Positions 47,742 to 60,949 of a stretch of 64,000 nucleotides of DNA are shown piece by piece. Every line of letters begins with the position of its first letter. Position 1 is the stretch's first letter. The translations under genes were made by a program, and so were the position numbers. Source of the stretch: Sipunculus nudus (lineage: Eukaryota; Annelida; Sipuncula; Golfingiida; Sipunculidae). The notes beneath the pieces are model-generated. The model was not told where the DNA came from and ran no database searches. It was given only the letters and a program-made list of their open reading frames with translations. The stretch spans positions 93,051,642 through 93,115,641 of the forward strand of contig CM049306.1 in the NCBI GenBank assembly GCA_026874595.1. Direction: 5' to 3'.

Positions 47742-49045
47742 ATCACATTAGCTTAATTGTCTTTATATCATTATGTGCCTTTTAAATATTTTGTTATGAA
47801 TAAACGTTCTTGGCGTGATCTCTTGAATACTGAAAAGGCCACCTGATAAAACTAATGTAATAAAAAGCACACTAAAAAATCCTTGTGTTTGTTTCCGCGA
47901 GGTCAGGGATCATGCAGGAATGGTTTTCTACAGTGAACATAGCCGGGACACGTCACCGTGTTGCATCAGTGCAATGGTAAATATTCAGTTAACTTAACAT
48001 GAAGCTACGGGTGATGAATTAACATGAAAAAATAGATGTGAGCTCATAAACCAAAGTGTAAATCCATCTCTATGGTTACAGGTCAATTACTGTGTGACGT
48101 TCAAGTTCGCGATCACACGGTAACGTTTGCGGAACATGTTTTCAAATTAATGTCGCTAAAGTAAACGGAACCTTTGTGATTTTGAACACTGTTGTGCCCT
48201 CAAAGGTTCCAATCGAAGATCTTTAGCCCCGAGGTCCAGTGCTTTGGTTATAGCCTATTACTATATATTCCGCGTTTAATATTATGATTTATCTTGGCGC
48301 GTTATTGTCTGTAGACATAAAGTGTAGGATGATTCTGCTTTGCTCTGCATGTCTGTGTTTAGTACTTTTATAACAGGTCCAAGAGATATATTTAACTCGG
48401 ATCAGATTTCGGAATATATAAAATATGTTAGATCTTTGTACATTTAAAAAAAATGCAACTAATTTTAATATAAATATATTTAAAGTTCAGGTATTTTTAA
48501 AGAATACATTGTGTTTCATATCCACTATATCAAAGCAAAGTATTTTTTACATTCTATATAGGTTATAAAACTCGTGGATATAATGGCCCGCTGGCACCCT
48601 GTTAACACACATCACAGCACACACCACCCTGGAGATAATTATTTCACTCGTCCATCCAACCTAGTGTCAAGCGGGAGGCATTAAACTTAAAATAATTTGT
48701 TAGCAGTCCAGAAACATTAGAAAAAGTAAAGATGCTATTTCCCTCTGGTGTAATTTTCGCCAACCGCTTAAATAACAGAGCAAGAACATTTAATGTGCTA
48801 TTTTTTAAAAGCTTTGGTGAATAATTTATTTTGATACTGCACAAAAAAATTGTTCTAGCATATTAAAATATTGTACGGGTATTGTATAATATTGCGAATT
48901 TTCTATCAGTTTTATTTTATTTTTCAGCCAATATTCACTGCATTGCATTTTACATGTGTGTGGGAAAAACATAAAAATGGCTTGAATTCGGAAATTTTTG
49001 ATATAATCAAGACAAAATTTAGTTTGTTCTTCATATCTTGAAAGA
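46720..49045. other. Non-coding stretch with a CT tract
   Basis: No gene recognised; contains the (CT)n tract described separately. Confidence 0.5.
47684..47737. repeat. (CT)n microsatellite
   Basis: About 26 uninterrupted CT units: a pure polypyrimidine tract with mirror symmetry. Confidence 0.95.
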
Positions 49046-49048
49046 TTT

Positions 49049-49523
49049 TTTAAAGGGGCCCAATCACCTATAAAGCATGTTGATTTAACACGGAAAAAAA
49101 TAGTTTCTTCCCTTTAAAATAAATCTGTACCTGCCAAAATATGGCCTTGGGACCGTTTGCTTACTCGTGTAAACGAGATTTAAAACTAAACGGGGCGCGA
49201 TCACAGGTGTCAATATAAACATAGCGCATGGGGCCGTAAACATCGCGAAGCCACAAAATGTGTCAATCAGTAAATGCCATGACTGACTTGGCCCAAAAAA
49301 TGTTATACTTGTTCCTGCTAGCTTAAACACCGCGTGTTGCGGCTCATAATCGGACCTTCGGTCACGCAGTCTTGTAAGGGTAAACAGGCACACAGAGCTA
49401 AAACAAGGTGTAAAACAACCAACCATATGGGAGGTGCTGAGACTGTGTGGTGCGATGGGTTTGCTGGGGAAACTTTTGTATAAAGCAAAACTGAAATATC
49501 TCTCCTTATTATGTCCCTTTAAA
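49049..49523. mobile_element. Possible MITE with TTTAAAGGG ends
   Basis: The left end TTTAAAGGGGCCC and the inverted right end ATTTAAAGGGACAT are short inverted repeats about 475 bases apart. The 113-codon open frame on its minus strand shows no domain. Confidence 0.35.
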
Positions 49524-49555
49524 TAATTGAAAGAAGAGCATGTCAGCGTTTGCAG

Positions 49556-49625
<70 letters not shown>
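49556..49625. repeat. (AT)n microsatellite
   Basis: About 34 AT units in a row. Confidence 0.95.
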
Positions 49626-49629
<4 letters not shown>

Positions 49630-50079
49630 ACAGGAGGGGTGGTTATATTATTTGGTGGCCCTAGACTATTGGAGACATGTTAATACCAAACACATCGTCC
49701 CAGGTTGGGCGCTCGATTAATCATAATAAACAAGCTGCTCCCGTGGAAAATCCACGGCTCTATCTGATGCATATTTATTAAATGAGCTGACAGGAAGTAA
49801 ACGACGCATATTTTAATCCAAAGCTTTTTACAGGAAATTTTGTCATGTGTTTCACTTATATGATATAAAGATTACTTATGCTTGAATTATCCAGGAACTC
49901 CCTCCCCCAAAATGTCAACATAGAAAGAAAAATTATTCTATTCCAGAAAGCATTTAGCAAAGAAACCACTTCAGCTTTGGTTCGTTGCATTGTCTTTCAG
50001 CAAATTATGCAAAATGTAATATACAGATTTTGCTGAAAATTTGTAGAGGGGTAGAGTAAAACTGCATCCGTAATCCATT

Positions 50080-50700
50080 CATTTTAGAGGTAATCGGAAT
50101 CACCATCATATATTATTTTCTTAAGTGCCACAATCACAATTCCACAAAGGAATAATAAAAAGGGGCTATACCTTTGTTCCCGAGTAGAAGCCGCCCATTC
50201 GTACGCATTTGTGCTGCCACTTGCCTGGTGAACCCGTGGAAGTGTGTGCCACCCCCCCCCCCCCCCCCGGGCTTCCTTTTGAAAATAAAACTTGTTTCAA
50301 ACAACCCATAAATCGGTCGAACTATTAAAACATGGGCATCATGGAAAGACACTTCTGATTGTATAAATATGTCAACCTATAAAACGGTGATCGTGTAAAG
50401 GGCTTCAGCTCTTCGTGTCCACTCCATGGAAAAGTGCTCCCTATTAAAATATTCATTTGGATAAAGTGGGTTAGGATAAAGACATATAAGTTGTCCGTTT
50501 CATTTTGGAGGTAATAAGAATCACTACAATATATATTTTCTTATAAACTATTATGACAAAGGACCATTCCTTTGTTCCTGTGTGGAAGCTACCCATTCGT
50601 ATGTATTTATTCGCCACGCGCAAGGTGAACTCGGGTTACTGAAGCATGGCAGTTTAACACATGAAACGCATACACGCAAAACCTTTACTTCCTTTTGAGA
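50080..50700. repeat. Tandem duplication, about 410-base spacing
   Basis: 50080-50290 and 50495-50700 share CATTTTRGAGGTAAT, CCTTTGTTCC, CCCATTCGTA, GGTGAAC and CTTCCTTTTGA in order. A C-run interrupts the first copy near 50255. Confidence 0.65.
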
Positions 50701-50899
50701 GGGAAAAAAATCCTTTAGAGGCGTTACAATGGATATTGGGGATCAACTTGGATAATAGTGGACCCGCGTGACCACGTATTGCACGGAAATGCCTTTTGGG
50801 CAGGATATGCGCTCTGGCCACGGTCTTAACAGGCCAGTGAAAATCCCCGAGGCGCCCCCTGAAAAAAACGTCACAGGCGTGGTGAACCTTGGAGCAAAA

Positions 50900-51648
50900 A
50901 AGAAATAGGGGCACCTAATAGGAAAATATTAAAATTATTAAATATTCAGCTAAATAGGGCATATTCCCGCAAAATAAAACAAACTTGTCCTAGAAGAGCA
51001 CACCACCGATACGTCTGTCGAATTTGGAGAGTCAAATCGGAGGAGAAGCAGGTAAACCGTGGTCTAGAAAAAAAAAAACTCCGTATTAATTATATAGATA
51101 TTATATGATGAATATCGGAAATGTTAAAATCGATTATCGGACCGGAATTGACCATGAAATATTGAATATTTTCATATCAAGAGACAAGGTAAAATGTGTT
51201 TAAAGAACAACACCTTGCTGGAGTATAAAGTTAACAGTTAAAGTATCACATCGATTTGGGAAAGCCAACCATAAAAGCTAGATTTTTCAACTACGCAAAA
51301 TGTGTCTTGAAAGATCCTAATTACTTTCGTAATCTCGATATCGATATATCTCACCAGCCCTGTTGCTAAGCGTATCATGACTTTAACCTGGTATATAGAT
51401 TTTGTTTTTCCTTTTCTCGTTATCTTTTACTTGCAATGTTATCTCTGGTAGAGATTCTTTTTCTTTTCCTGCTGCAGACGTAGCCCTGCGGATATCCGTG
51501 ATTCCATTTTCATATACCTTTTATTTATATGCCAGAAGACCTTGTATTTTGTTAGCAAGTCGTTATTTTGTAAGCAAAATTGTTTTAAAAGTTATGATTT
51601 TGATTAATTTTAGGGGAAGGGTTGGTACGAAACTCTCTCTTCTCTCTG

Positions 51649-51685
<37 letters not shown>

Positions 51686-52420
51686 TAACAGTATATCAGC
51701 TTTAAACGATAAGTTCAGAAGGACCAAAATGACAAAATATCATTATATATTTTTCAAAGATATTTTTTGTTAAGTGCTAAATTATCTGATCAACGTATTA
51801 TTACTATAGATATCTATATATTACAAGATTCCAATGGCGTCAGGGGGACCATTACGTATTTTGACAATCCTGTATGCTTCAAAATGCTAATTTCTTAAAT
51901 CGGAAGGCAGACAACTGGGTCCACCGAATGACAAAGAGACGGTTGGTGTCGTATTGGTTGCTTGGATTAGGTCTATAATCCCTTCTTATATAAACCATGT
52001 CACCTGCTAATTGACTTATGTTTTTTAAATAGCCTTGCTCAGAACTGTACATTATTTTTATCCAATCCCGCCAAGCCTTTCTCAATAAATGACATGTGAG
52101 CAGATTTGGTATCGCTCGACATGACCCATTGACTTAGCAATCTCCCGTAATACCCGTTTGTGTGATTAATTCTGGTGTGCTTTGAAGTGATTAATTTAGT
52201 CCTAAGACCAGCAGGCTTAACGAATGATCAATGCTGAATTGAAGTAATTTGAGATGAGCCCTTGCCTCCCTATACTACCATTCCACCTGTAGTCAAAACC
52301 ATCAAGAAGCATCAAGACAACTAGATATAAAAGCAAATATTATATTTTATGTATATCCCTTAGTTTGGGAGAGGGAATATAATGTAATCCACCATGGTAA
52401 AATGTAGGAAATAAAATTCG
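50900..52420. other. Non-coding stretch; no gene seen
   Basis: Contains an (AT)n tract at 51650-51682. Confidence 0.5.
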
Positions 52421-52424
52421 AATG

Positions 52425-52555
52425 ATAATAATATATTATGATAATGATAATAATAATATGATGATGATAATGTCACTACTACTACTAGAAGAAATAATAA
52501 TAATAATAATAATAATAACAAAAATAAAAATAATAATAATAATCATTATAATAAT
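52425..52555. repeat. AAT/ATG microsatellite
   Basis: Imperfect ATAATG, then (ACT)4, then (AAT)n with AAAATA breaks. Confidence 0.85.
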
Positions 52556-52799
52556 GTTTAATCATTTTAACCTGTAGACCAGGAGAAACAAACTGTCTTA
52601 AAATGATGAGAACATTACAGTATAGTACTGGGTCAGATGATCGATGACGTGTTGGCTTTCATTGGCTGGTTGGGTGTAGTCATTTCCATCCACTATCACG
52701 TGCTGGTAGTTCAGGAAGACACCTATTGTACTATTCCTTGTCTAATGTTATAGTTAGAATTATGTGGTTGAAAGAAAAACAAGAAGATTGCAGTACAAG

Positions 52800-53100
52800 T
52801 GTTGACTTCCGGTGACTTCCTCTACCCTTTATGATGTTTTACGTTTACTCCCCTTACTTCCGGATCCGCTTTATGGAGCCGGAAGCATAAGATGGTCCCG
52901 CGGTGAATATGACAGGGCCCGGGAGTGTGTTTCTCCCACTAAGCTAACGGATATGTGTTATGTGGTTTTCGTGATTTCACTCCTTACCGTAACCTTAATG
53001 CTCTGTACACGCACAGTCATGTGACAATTGATGGTAAAACATCGTGGTATATGCGAAGACTACGGGAACCTCCGTTTCCTGTAATATGGCGTCCGTTGCC
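52800..53100. promoter_or_regulatory. Possible TATA-less regulatory segment
   Basis: At least three ETS-type cores (CTTCCGG or CCGGAAG) lie between 52806 and 52890, with a YY1-like AATATGGCG near 53084. No attached exon was identified on either strand. Confidence 0.25.
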
Positions 53101-53139
53101 TAAACATCCATTGCTACCTCCTACAGAAATGATTTCATG

Positions 53140-55085
53140 ATTTCATGATGTCGATGATTTCAGCGACATATAACAACAGTGAATAACATATAATTTACTA
53201 TGTCTGATGTTAATTATTAAAACCAAACCCCTGAGTAGGTAGTATAGCATGTGCAGGTGCACGTTTTTGTCTGCTGTTGTGAACTACATGTATATGTTAC
53301 ACTGGCTTTGTTATATTACATAAGGTACATTTGCATGCATACAGGCAACAATTTCAAACGGTTGAAAAAATTCATTTCATCGGGTGTGCTGCTGACAAAG
53401 CTAAAGGATGTTGTTAATGTGTGCATTGAACGACCTGACGGGATAATGGGTGAAAAGTCTCATTTTTTTCTTATTGTTATATTGATATGCGTTAATTATT
53501 CCAAGCTTTTCATCTTCTATAACATGGTTACAATGAAACAAATAGCCTCTTTTTGTTATTGATTTATTGCTATATTTTGGTGTTTCGTACCTCCTTCTGT
53601 TTTCTCCTTCTGTAGCTATGGCCATGTTCAATACAGGCGGCGCACTTTTTCTGAGACAAAAATGTGATTATATTAACTTCTGGCAGCTTAAAGTTTAACC
53701 GTTCATATATTTCGAAAATGATTAAAAAATAGAATCAATTCATTTTTTTAATAAAGGCAATTGTATTGGCTGCTAAATGAAAAATCATCTACTTAGGAGT
53801 CCTATTGATTCAAACATGATAATATGTACCTATAAATTTTGCGTATAGTATCAAATTCGAATCACCATCTTCCAATAAAACTGGAATCACCAGTGGTGAA
53901 TGCAATTAATTCACTTAGATTTCAAATCGGCATAATTGCCTACGCCAGGATAGTATGTGTTAATCCCCGTTCGTGTGTATTTGGGTGTGTTCGTGTGTTT
54001 TTCACAACATAACTCATGCAATCTTTAACGGAATATCTTGAAATTTCTTTTTCTTGGGCATTTCGGGAACAGATCAATAAAGAATCGATTAGATTTTATG
54101 TGGATTCGGTACATGAGCTGCATTCAGGTACGTCAGCAAGAATTATTCACAAATGTACAGTCATTATGCGCGAAAGAACCTGGAAATATGGGCCGAAAAA
54201 GTGAATGCAAACACGGTTTTGGAAGCATCCCACAAAGGGAACCCCACAAGGTGGAGGCTTTCATTCCTTAGAATGCAGATTTCCAGTTTTTTTTTATTTA
54301 ATCCGAATAGTGTAACTTTTAAGTGTATGTGTAGAATGCAAAAAAGTGAACTTCAACATCTATGACAGAAGGAAAGATATAAAAATAATAATCAAAAGCT
54401 TATTTATTTCTAAATTGATAACTAGTGACAGAGAGGATTACAAATAAAAGAGCAAACGGGTAAATTAATGGAATACTAGGAAATATTCAGGCAACCAAAA
54501 GTACCAAACAAGTCTTTTCTATAATAAAAAGATACAAGGAGACTATAGACAGTTGATTTAGGGAGGAGGTTAATTAAGCAAGCAGGTGAAAGGTTTATTA
54601 ACACAGTTGGGTAACAGCTGCAAAAATAAACGTTATCAGGAGGTCTCTATAACTGCTGACATTTTTCTAAAGCGTATAATTGACTAAACCAAAAGTATAA
54701 ATATATTGTGACTTCGGGTTCACAGTATAAAATATATCATTCTTGTCAAATAGCTACCTTCCTCCTAACTGAACATTCAGAGCCAACATCTTGTGAATTT
54801 CTGCTTGCTGGACGCCGGACAAGGCGAGAGAGACACAGAATCTAACTTATCACAGTTTATTACTCGGAAAAGTCTTCCTTGCAGCCTTATAAACAGAAAC
54901 ATTTAACCAAAATCAATTGATTTTTTTGGCGGTAAAAGTTAAATGTCGGTAACATTGCTTCCTCGCCAATCTATTACAAATATACGTGTTTCTGTTAACC
55001 AACTGGGCAACTACTACTGAAGCTTTTCAGTAATTATCAGTGTATACATCATAGAGATATATTTTGGAACGCTGAGACCTCAAAG
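53140..55085. other. Non-coding stretch; no gene seen
   Basis: AT-rich; several short open frames without splice context. Confidence 0.5.
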
Positions 55086-55089
55086 AAAT

Positions 55090-55445
55090 TTTTTCCTTAC
55101 ACTGCACTGGGGCTTCTAAATATACCGGCAGGGTAGATTTAAAAGTAATGAACTGGACAATATAGTCAATTAAAAACAGGTTCAATAAGAACTCTTTCAA
55201 GACATATTACATGAATGTTTTTAACCACTTCAAATAATAATTGATATTTGGCAAACATGCACATGTGAAATGTAAACATAAGACTTTCCTAAATTGTGAC
55301 AAATTTAAAATTTGATGTGAGAAAAGTAGTCCAGGCTCCTACAATGCCAATCTGGTAGAGCATTTTTTTTTAGTAGAAACGAACTCTGGTGGATGGTTGG
55401 TTGCCCAGGGGCCAGAGACAGGCTGCAGAAATGAACAGGCCCGAA
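55090..55445. repeat. Dispersed repeat family, second long copy
   Basis: Matches the 26870-27195 copy phrase by phrase in the same orientation. Confidence 0.6.
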
Positions 55446-55849
55446 ATAACAAGAAGGCAAAGTGAAAAGTCAGATGAGACTGACATCGTCGGTTTATAAG
55501 ACTAAACCCTCCACCTGTTTTACTTTTAAATGTGGGCGTAAAGCAAAGTTATATAGTCAAAGTGCCCTAAAAGCATAGTTAATGCAGGAAACACCACCCA
55601 GTGTGTTATGTAGGATACTTTGTCCAGCACGCGCATGTGCACATGCTTCGTGGGAATCGTGAGATCCCGTAGTAACTTCAGAGTGCCTTTACGTATTGCA
55701 TCAAGGACCGCACTGAAAGGATCTATGAGGATGCAAATATTGTCGTTATTTTTTACGCCTCATGGCCTACAGGTACGCTGTCAGACCAATTGTTAGCTTT
55801 TTTAGTATACTTTCTCACAACAATTACCATGTGCGAAACAAATTATGTT

Positions 55850-56185
55850 TTAACTCAGCATATTGGTAAATCCCTCTTCATGTTTGTTTCATTTCTGATC
55901 GCATGAATACAAGTATTGCTCAAAAGCACTGGTCACTGGACGGCAGCCATCATTTGAAATAACTCGTGACAGTTTTTCAGTTTGTTTTGCAAGTTTAAAT
56001 GTATTCTTTTATTCATTCTTCATTCGTAGCCTATTGACGAGAGTATCGGATGTTTACCACGATATCAATGCAACAGGATGTATGACCGTCGTAGTACATT
56101 TCCCCGTATGACTTGAATTATGACTCGAGTGAGGCTTGCAAGCCCAATATCAATGCCTTTACTGAGTCGTGTAGACACGGCTGGT
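55850..56185. repeat. Diverged duplication, copy 2 (partner at 34130-34495)
   Basis: Same phrase order as copy 1, about 21.7 kb away. Confidence 0.65.
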
Positions 56186-57360
56186 GCTGCCATTACTGAG
56201 ATCAGCCGCTCACAGACAGACAAAGGACGGATGACAAACGGATGTCGCAATATATATATACAGACGTTCACAGCTGTTACAGCTGTTATACCATGTCACT
56301 ATTTGTGTCTCAAATAACTGAAAGACAGGCAATTTTAGTTAGCAATTTGTAACATTTTATAAAGGGACAGTAATTTTGTCGATCATACATTGAAAAATAG
56401 TACAAACAATAAGCTACTCAACCGTCAGATTATCAGGACACCACTTAATTCTTTTGAAAATACATTTATATAAGTGTGGTGGTTTCAGGTTGATTGGATT
56501 GTATTATATGCATTATATGCATGATATATAAATAGTATAGTCCATAGTCCATAGTATTTGTCTTAAATTTTTATTTTGTATATTTTTTTACAATTAACGA
56601 ATAACAGTTTGCATGGATGACAAGCTTTGAATAATAATACACTGTGTGTCTCTCCGAAACATTTAGGAGCACGTTCACAATATTAACGGCATGATTGCTA
56701 AAATGAAGCAACTAGTTGAATGGGACCACCGAAGCAGTCTTTTCACATGATGGGGTAGATTTTCAAAGGGAGCGGTACGCGTTATAGCGTATTAAACGCG
56801 GGCGAGTTTCTTTCGATTGGCTTTCACCAAGGGACATTCTGGAAGGCCCACGCGGGTAGCCCATTATACCGGCCACTCGTGAGTAGAATGGTTTATTGTA
56901 TTGCGGGTGAGGCTAGAGCTATTTTGTCATTAGGCAATGATGGAAAACTTTCCCCTGGCAGTCACATAGTCTGCAGTTACCTTCCCTGCAACATCGACAG
57001 GCAGCAGGTAACGTTAAACTTTTGACGAGCTCCACCCCGTGGTGTACATAATGTTCACTCTCTTATTAGCAGCTTATTAAAGATCAACTCATAAAGTGGT
57101 AATACAGAGCCAGCGGTTCGATATTTGGATGACAATGTAATCAGGCTTTGTGTTATGAAAGTTGAGGAGCTGTTAGCAAGCCCCTTGCCTTAGAGTTTGC
57201 ACGGCCCCACAAGGCAGCTGACGGCACACACAGCCCGAGACGGAGTGCGCAGATTGCTGTTGTAATCACACCTTCCCCGTAATTAAAGTCTCCTCATTTG
57301 TTTATACAACCCACCGTAGGCCGTAGGGGCAATCAAGCCGAGTGGGGGCGAGCGCTTATT

Positions 57361-57393
57361 GACCAATCAAATAGCAGCTTAGTGGTATAAAAG
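57361..57393 (+). promoter_or_regulatory. CCAAT plus TATA core promoter
   Basis: GACCAATCA at 57361 and TATAAAAG at 57386-57393, preceded by a GGGGGCGAGCG box, in a locally GC-richer region (about 56760-57480). Spacing and order fit an RNA polymerase II promoter on the plus strand. Confidence 0.6.
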
Positions 57394-57415
57394 GGAAAAA
57401 ATCTGGCGGCGTTCC

Positions 57416-57484
57416 CATCTCTCTTGTGAACTTACAAAGCTCGTGAACGGCAGGTTATCAGGGAAACCATCTGAAAAACAACAG
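57416..57484 (+). other. Candidate non-coding first exon 1a
   Basis: Starts about 25-30 bases after the TATA box and ends at AACAACAG before a strong gtaagc donor. It has no ATG, so it would be untranslated leader of a gene whose coding exons lie to the right, outside the window. Confidence 0.5.
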
Positions 57485-57694
57485 GTAAGCTTTTGAATTT
57501 TTCGATAATTAATCGTCCATCCCTGTTATCTGTATGATATAAAGAGAAAATCCGATGTCTTTATTTCTATCTGATTTAAATCTAATTATTATTGGAAGGC
57601 ACTCTAGTTAATAAGAGAGAGTATCATTCTCTGTTGGGAAACATTTTTAATATTTTATTTAAGGTGTGTTTGATGAATGAAGTATATGTATATT

Positions 57695-57696
57695 TA

Positions 57697-57788
<92 letters not shown>
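57695..57788. repeat. (AT)n microsatellite
   Basis: About 45 TA units with a few TACATA breaks. Confidence 0.95.
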
Positions 57789-57791
<3 letters not shown>

Positions 57792-57961
57792 TAAAACCTC
57801 GTTCTGTCCAATTTCAAGTTCGCATACACAGGAGTTTCAAGCTCAAAGTTCAGGTATAATCTAGTTAAATCTTAACCAAACAAAACCGGCTTGTGTTGTC
57901 CCTCGGATAAGTCAAATATATCTTTCGGTCCCTTCGATTTCGAAACAAGTGGAATTTACTG
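57789..57961. mobile_element. Short pogo-like MITE
   Basis: Begins CAGTAAAACCTCG and ends with the inverted CAGTAAATTCC. GGTTTTACTG-like ends with a CAGT start resemble Tigger/pogo elements, but the repeats are imperfect and the right TA is displaced by two bases. Confidence 0.5.
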
Positions 57962-59785
57962 CATATAATTTTTATTTGAGATTGATTATTATTATTATTA
58001 TATTCTAATTTCAAGAAGTGTGGCATTTGACAAAAATAAATGCAGGTAAATAGATAACTAGATGACCTCATGAAAATTTACCTGGTCTTGTTGATAGAAT
58101 ATACATATCGTTCTTTAAAATATCCAATTTATAATTAAAATCTTATCTTTTTATGAAGAACAAAAAAATTCTCAAAAAAATTGTAAAACTTTTTTACAAT
58201 ATGTACAGTCTTGGCATGATATGTTTTCTATGCATATACGAAATGTGTACATATATAACTACATATCTCTCTAATCTGCACAAAGCTAGTCTTAAAAAAG
58301 GTTCACGCATTCACATTACTTTTATACGTAAGTATCAATTAGCACGGCAAATCAACACTTAACATTTCTGTCTACTATGTACACTCATTTTCTTATAAAC
58401 TATTGTATAGTGATAAAATGTTTATATATATAAAAATATGTGTGCTCGGGCAAATTTAACATTTATTGTTTGTTTATATTTAACATTTTGTATTTCAATA
58501 ATGAGTTTGTTTAAACAAAAAAATGCTTCAAACTGAAAACTAACACCACCTTTAAACACGTTCTATATTTATAAATCGTTTTCGTCCATGAATCATTTGG
58601 GTCCTGATGGCTGTATTATTCGATAGACCGTAAAAGCCATCGACACCCACAGTCTGGTATTGGGGGCGTAATTTATAACGTATACTGATATTTAACATTT
58701 CATCATACTGGTATTCTGGTCTGCCAGACTGGCAACGACTGAATAGTTATTCATTTGGGATCTGTTACTAAATTTTAGCCTTTGTCATCACGTCTGCCAT
58801 GGGGTAAAGTAAATATCCAATAATACACTAATAGTAAGACGAGAATCACCCATGATAAACTGTATATGGACGACCAATTTTAATAACGATGGTATTTAAT
58901 GCATGCATATTCACGCCTAACATGGCTATTGTATGACAGAAAAATGTTCGCTGTTACACGGCCAGTTAGACATAACGTTTCATTTAACACATTACGCATG
59001 AATGATGTCACAAATGATCCTGGACCATGACACCCGATTAATCAACGCTATGGAGATAAAAACTACATCACGAATCAGTTAACGGTAACTGCATGTATTG
59101 TGCATCTATTCCTAAAAAGCAAAAAGTTAAGTTTGTGAGGCGGGAATATCGCCTGAGTATTCCTGGAGTTTTTGCAAGAATGGCCGAGAAGTGCAGATTC
59201 ACCCTCACAAGTTCATGTTTAAGGTTTCGAAACTGATGACGGAGTCGGGAGATTAATTACGATCCGGGTCTTTCTGTTGTTATTACTGTTGCATGGTGAT
59301 AGAGGGGACAATACGTCCTGACACGGTAGCGGCAAGTATGGCGTGAAAGTTTGATAGGAAGCGGCCGCACCACAAAAGGACATGAGATAGATTTCCTTGA
59401 AGATCAGCCACACGACTTGTAGCAATAATTGACAATTTGAACACCTGCTGGCCCCAGCATCCATTAAACCCCTTGCTGCATTATGTCCACTGCCTGTAGA
59501 AAATCAAGCGTGCAACATAAAAAGCTGCCTATTGTTAAGAATTGCTGGTCGACAGATAACTGACAGGATTGACAAAATATGGTGTCTGTGAACTCCATGT
59601 GTGATGAATCGGCACGGAGAATGGCCATGGTCCTTGTTCTATATTACGTGTGTATACGTAGTCTTGCTGAGAGTTTGTCATATATAACTGTTTACTTACT
59701 TAATAATCAGAAGATACACGTGAGGTAGCAATTCATATATATTGATTCGAGAGTTTTCAACTTAGCTTCCTCAGTTTTGTAGCTC
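57962..59785. other. Putative first intron; no exon seen
   Basis: Non-coding. Around 58980-59100 there are clustered GATTAATC, GGAGATAA and GTTAACGG motifs that could be regulatory, which is speculative. Confidence 0.4.
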
Positions 59786-59789
59786 TACC

Positions 59790-59835
59790 CAGGGGCGTAA
59801 ATATAGGGGGATGCGGGGTATATATCCCCCCCCCC
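59790..59835. repeat. Solitary hAT-like end plus C-run
   Basis: CAGGGGCGTAAATATAGGGG resembles the hAT end at 11271. No matching right end was found, so it is probably a truncated copy. Confidence 0.4.
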
Positions 59836-60337
59836 CACACACACATATGGGACAAGGGGGGATGGTCAATGTAATTCGGAGAATAATATTTATATATTGC
59901 AAATGAAATATATTTATAAATATAATAATGGACTTTGGTTCTATTACTATGTTTACTATGAAATACATGTGTGAAATTTTATGAGACTTGATATAAACAA
60001 CCAAGAAGACCCGTTTACAGCATTTTAAACACTGAGTATAATTATAACAAACAATTATTTCATTGGCCTTTATTTTTATTTTCCAAAATACACATTTCAG
60101 ATTTTGCGTGACAGTGTTGTTATAATCCATTCGAGGAAATCCTTCCTATGGCGTTTGTCTTAATATATTTATATGGTTTATGGAAATTTTTTAAGTCTGC
60201 ACAGTTGGAAGACGTTATATCATGAAATGTTACATAATATTCCATTAATTAATATTTTGCTTGTTTGACCAAAGGGAATTGGAAGATTTAAGGCAACACT
60301 AAAGTTACCAAAATTTATTTATAAACATATTTTATAT

Positions 60338-60900
60338 TATTACGGAACCTAATATCAACAGATCACGTATGTGTGATGAACATAAATTTTGTCAAGGAGA
60401 TAAAAAGAATCAGATTTTGCAACACCAGGCAGCGTAAAATGTCTAGGGGAATGAATAAAAGAGTAAGTGTTTTTTTTGTTAACAAATAACTATAATTCAT
60501 TCTTAAAACAACCCTAACATTACAGTTCACTGAATCAATACAATGACACAGTATAACAGCAAAACAACACAATCACACGGTAAAATAAACAAAGTGCACA
60601 GTACCTGGATATCATCACTGTCACAGCGATAAGTCCTTTAAAATGTATAAGCCGGATGAAAAGTTCACACAAACTCTCTCGGAGAAATGCAATGCAAAGC
60701 TCTTGTAACAATCCAGAAAGTAAACTGAAGACCAAATAAGTTTCGTCTCAAATCCAGAAGGAAGTCTGAAGAAAATCTATAATTGCCGCACTTATCGGAA
60801 TAGTTCGCACAAACTGACATACAGGCTTCTGTGTCCGCTGGAATAATCTCTCACCTCTTTCTCGGCTCTAAAACACAGCCCTCTATTTATAACTTGGAAC
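60338..60900 (-). repeat. Solo LTR-like element, copy 4, truncated
   Basis: Shares TACGGAACCTAATAT, AATGTCTAGGGGAATGAATA and the TATAAATA region (minus strand, near 60890) with the other copies. The end beyond the TATA box is missing. Confidence 0.7.
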
Positions 60901-60949
60901 ACTATGGAACAAACGAAGGAGTCCTAATACAGTCCTGATGTGTAAAGAC

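Noticed and set aside
49085-49426. 113-codon minus-strand frame
   Set aside because: Lies inside a possible MITE with TTTAAAGGG ends; no start context, splice sites or domain.
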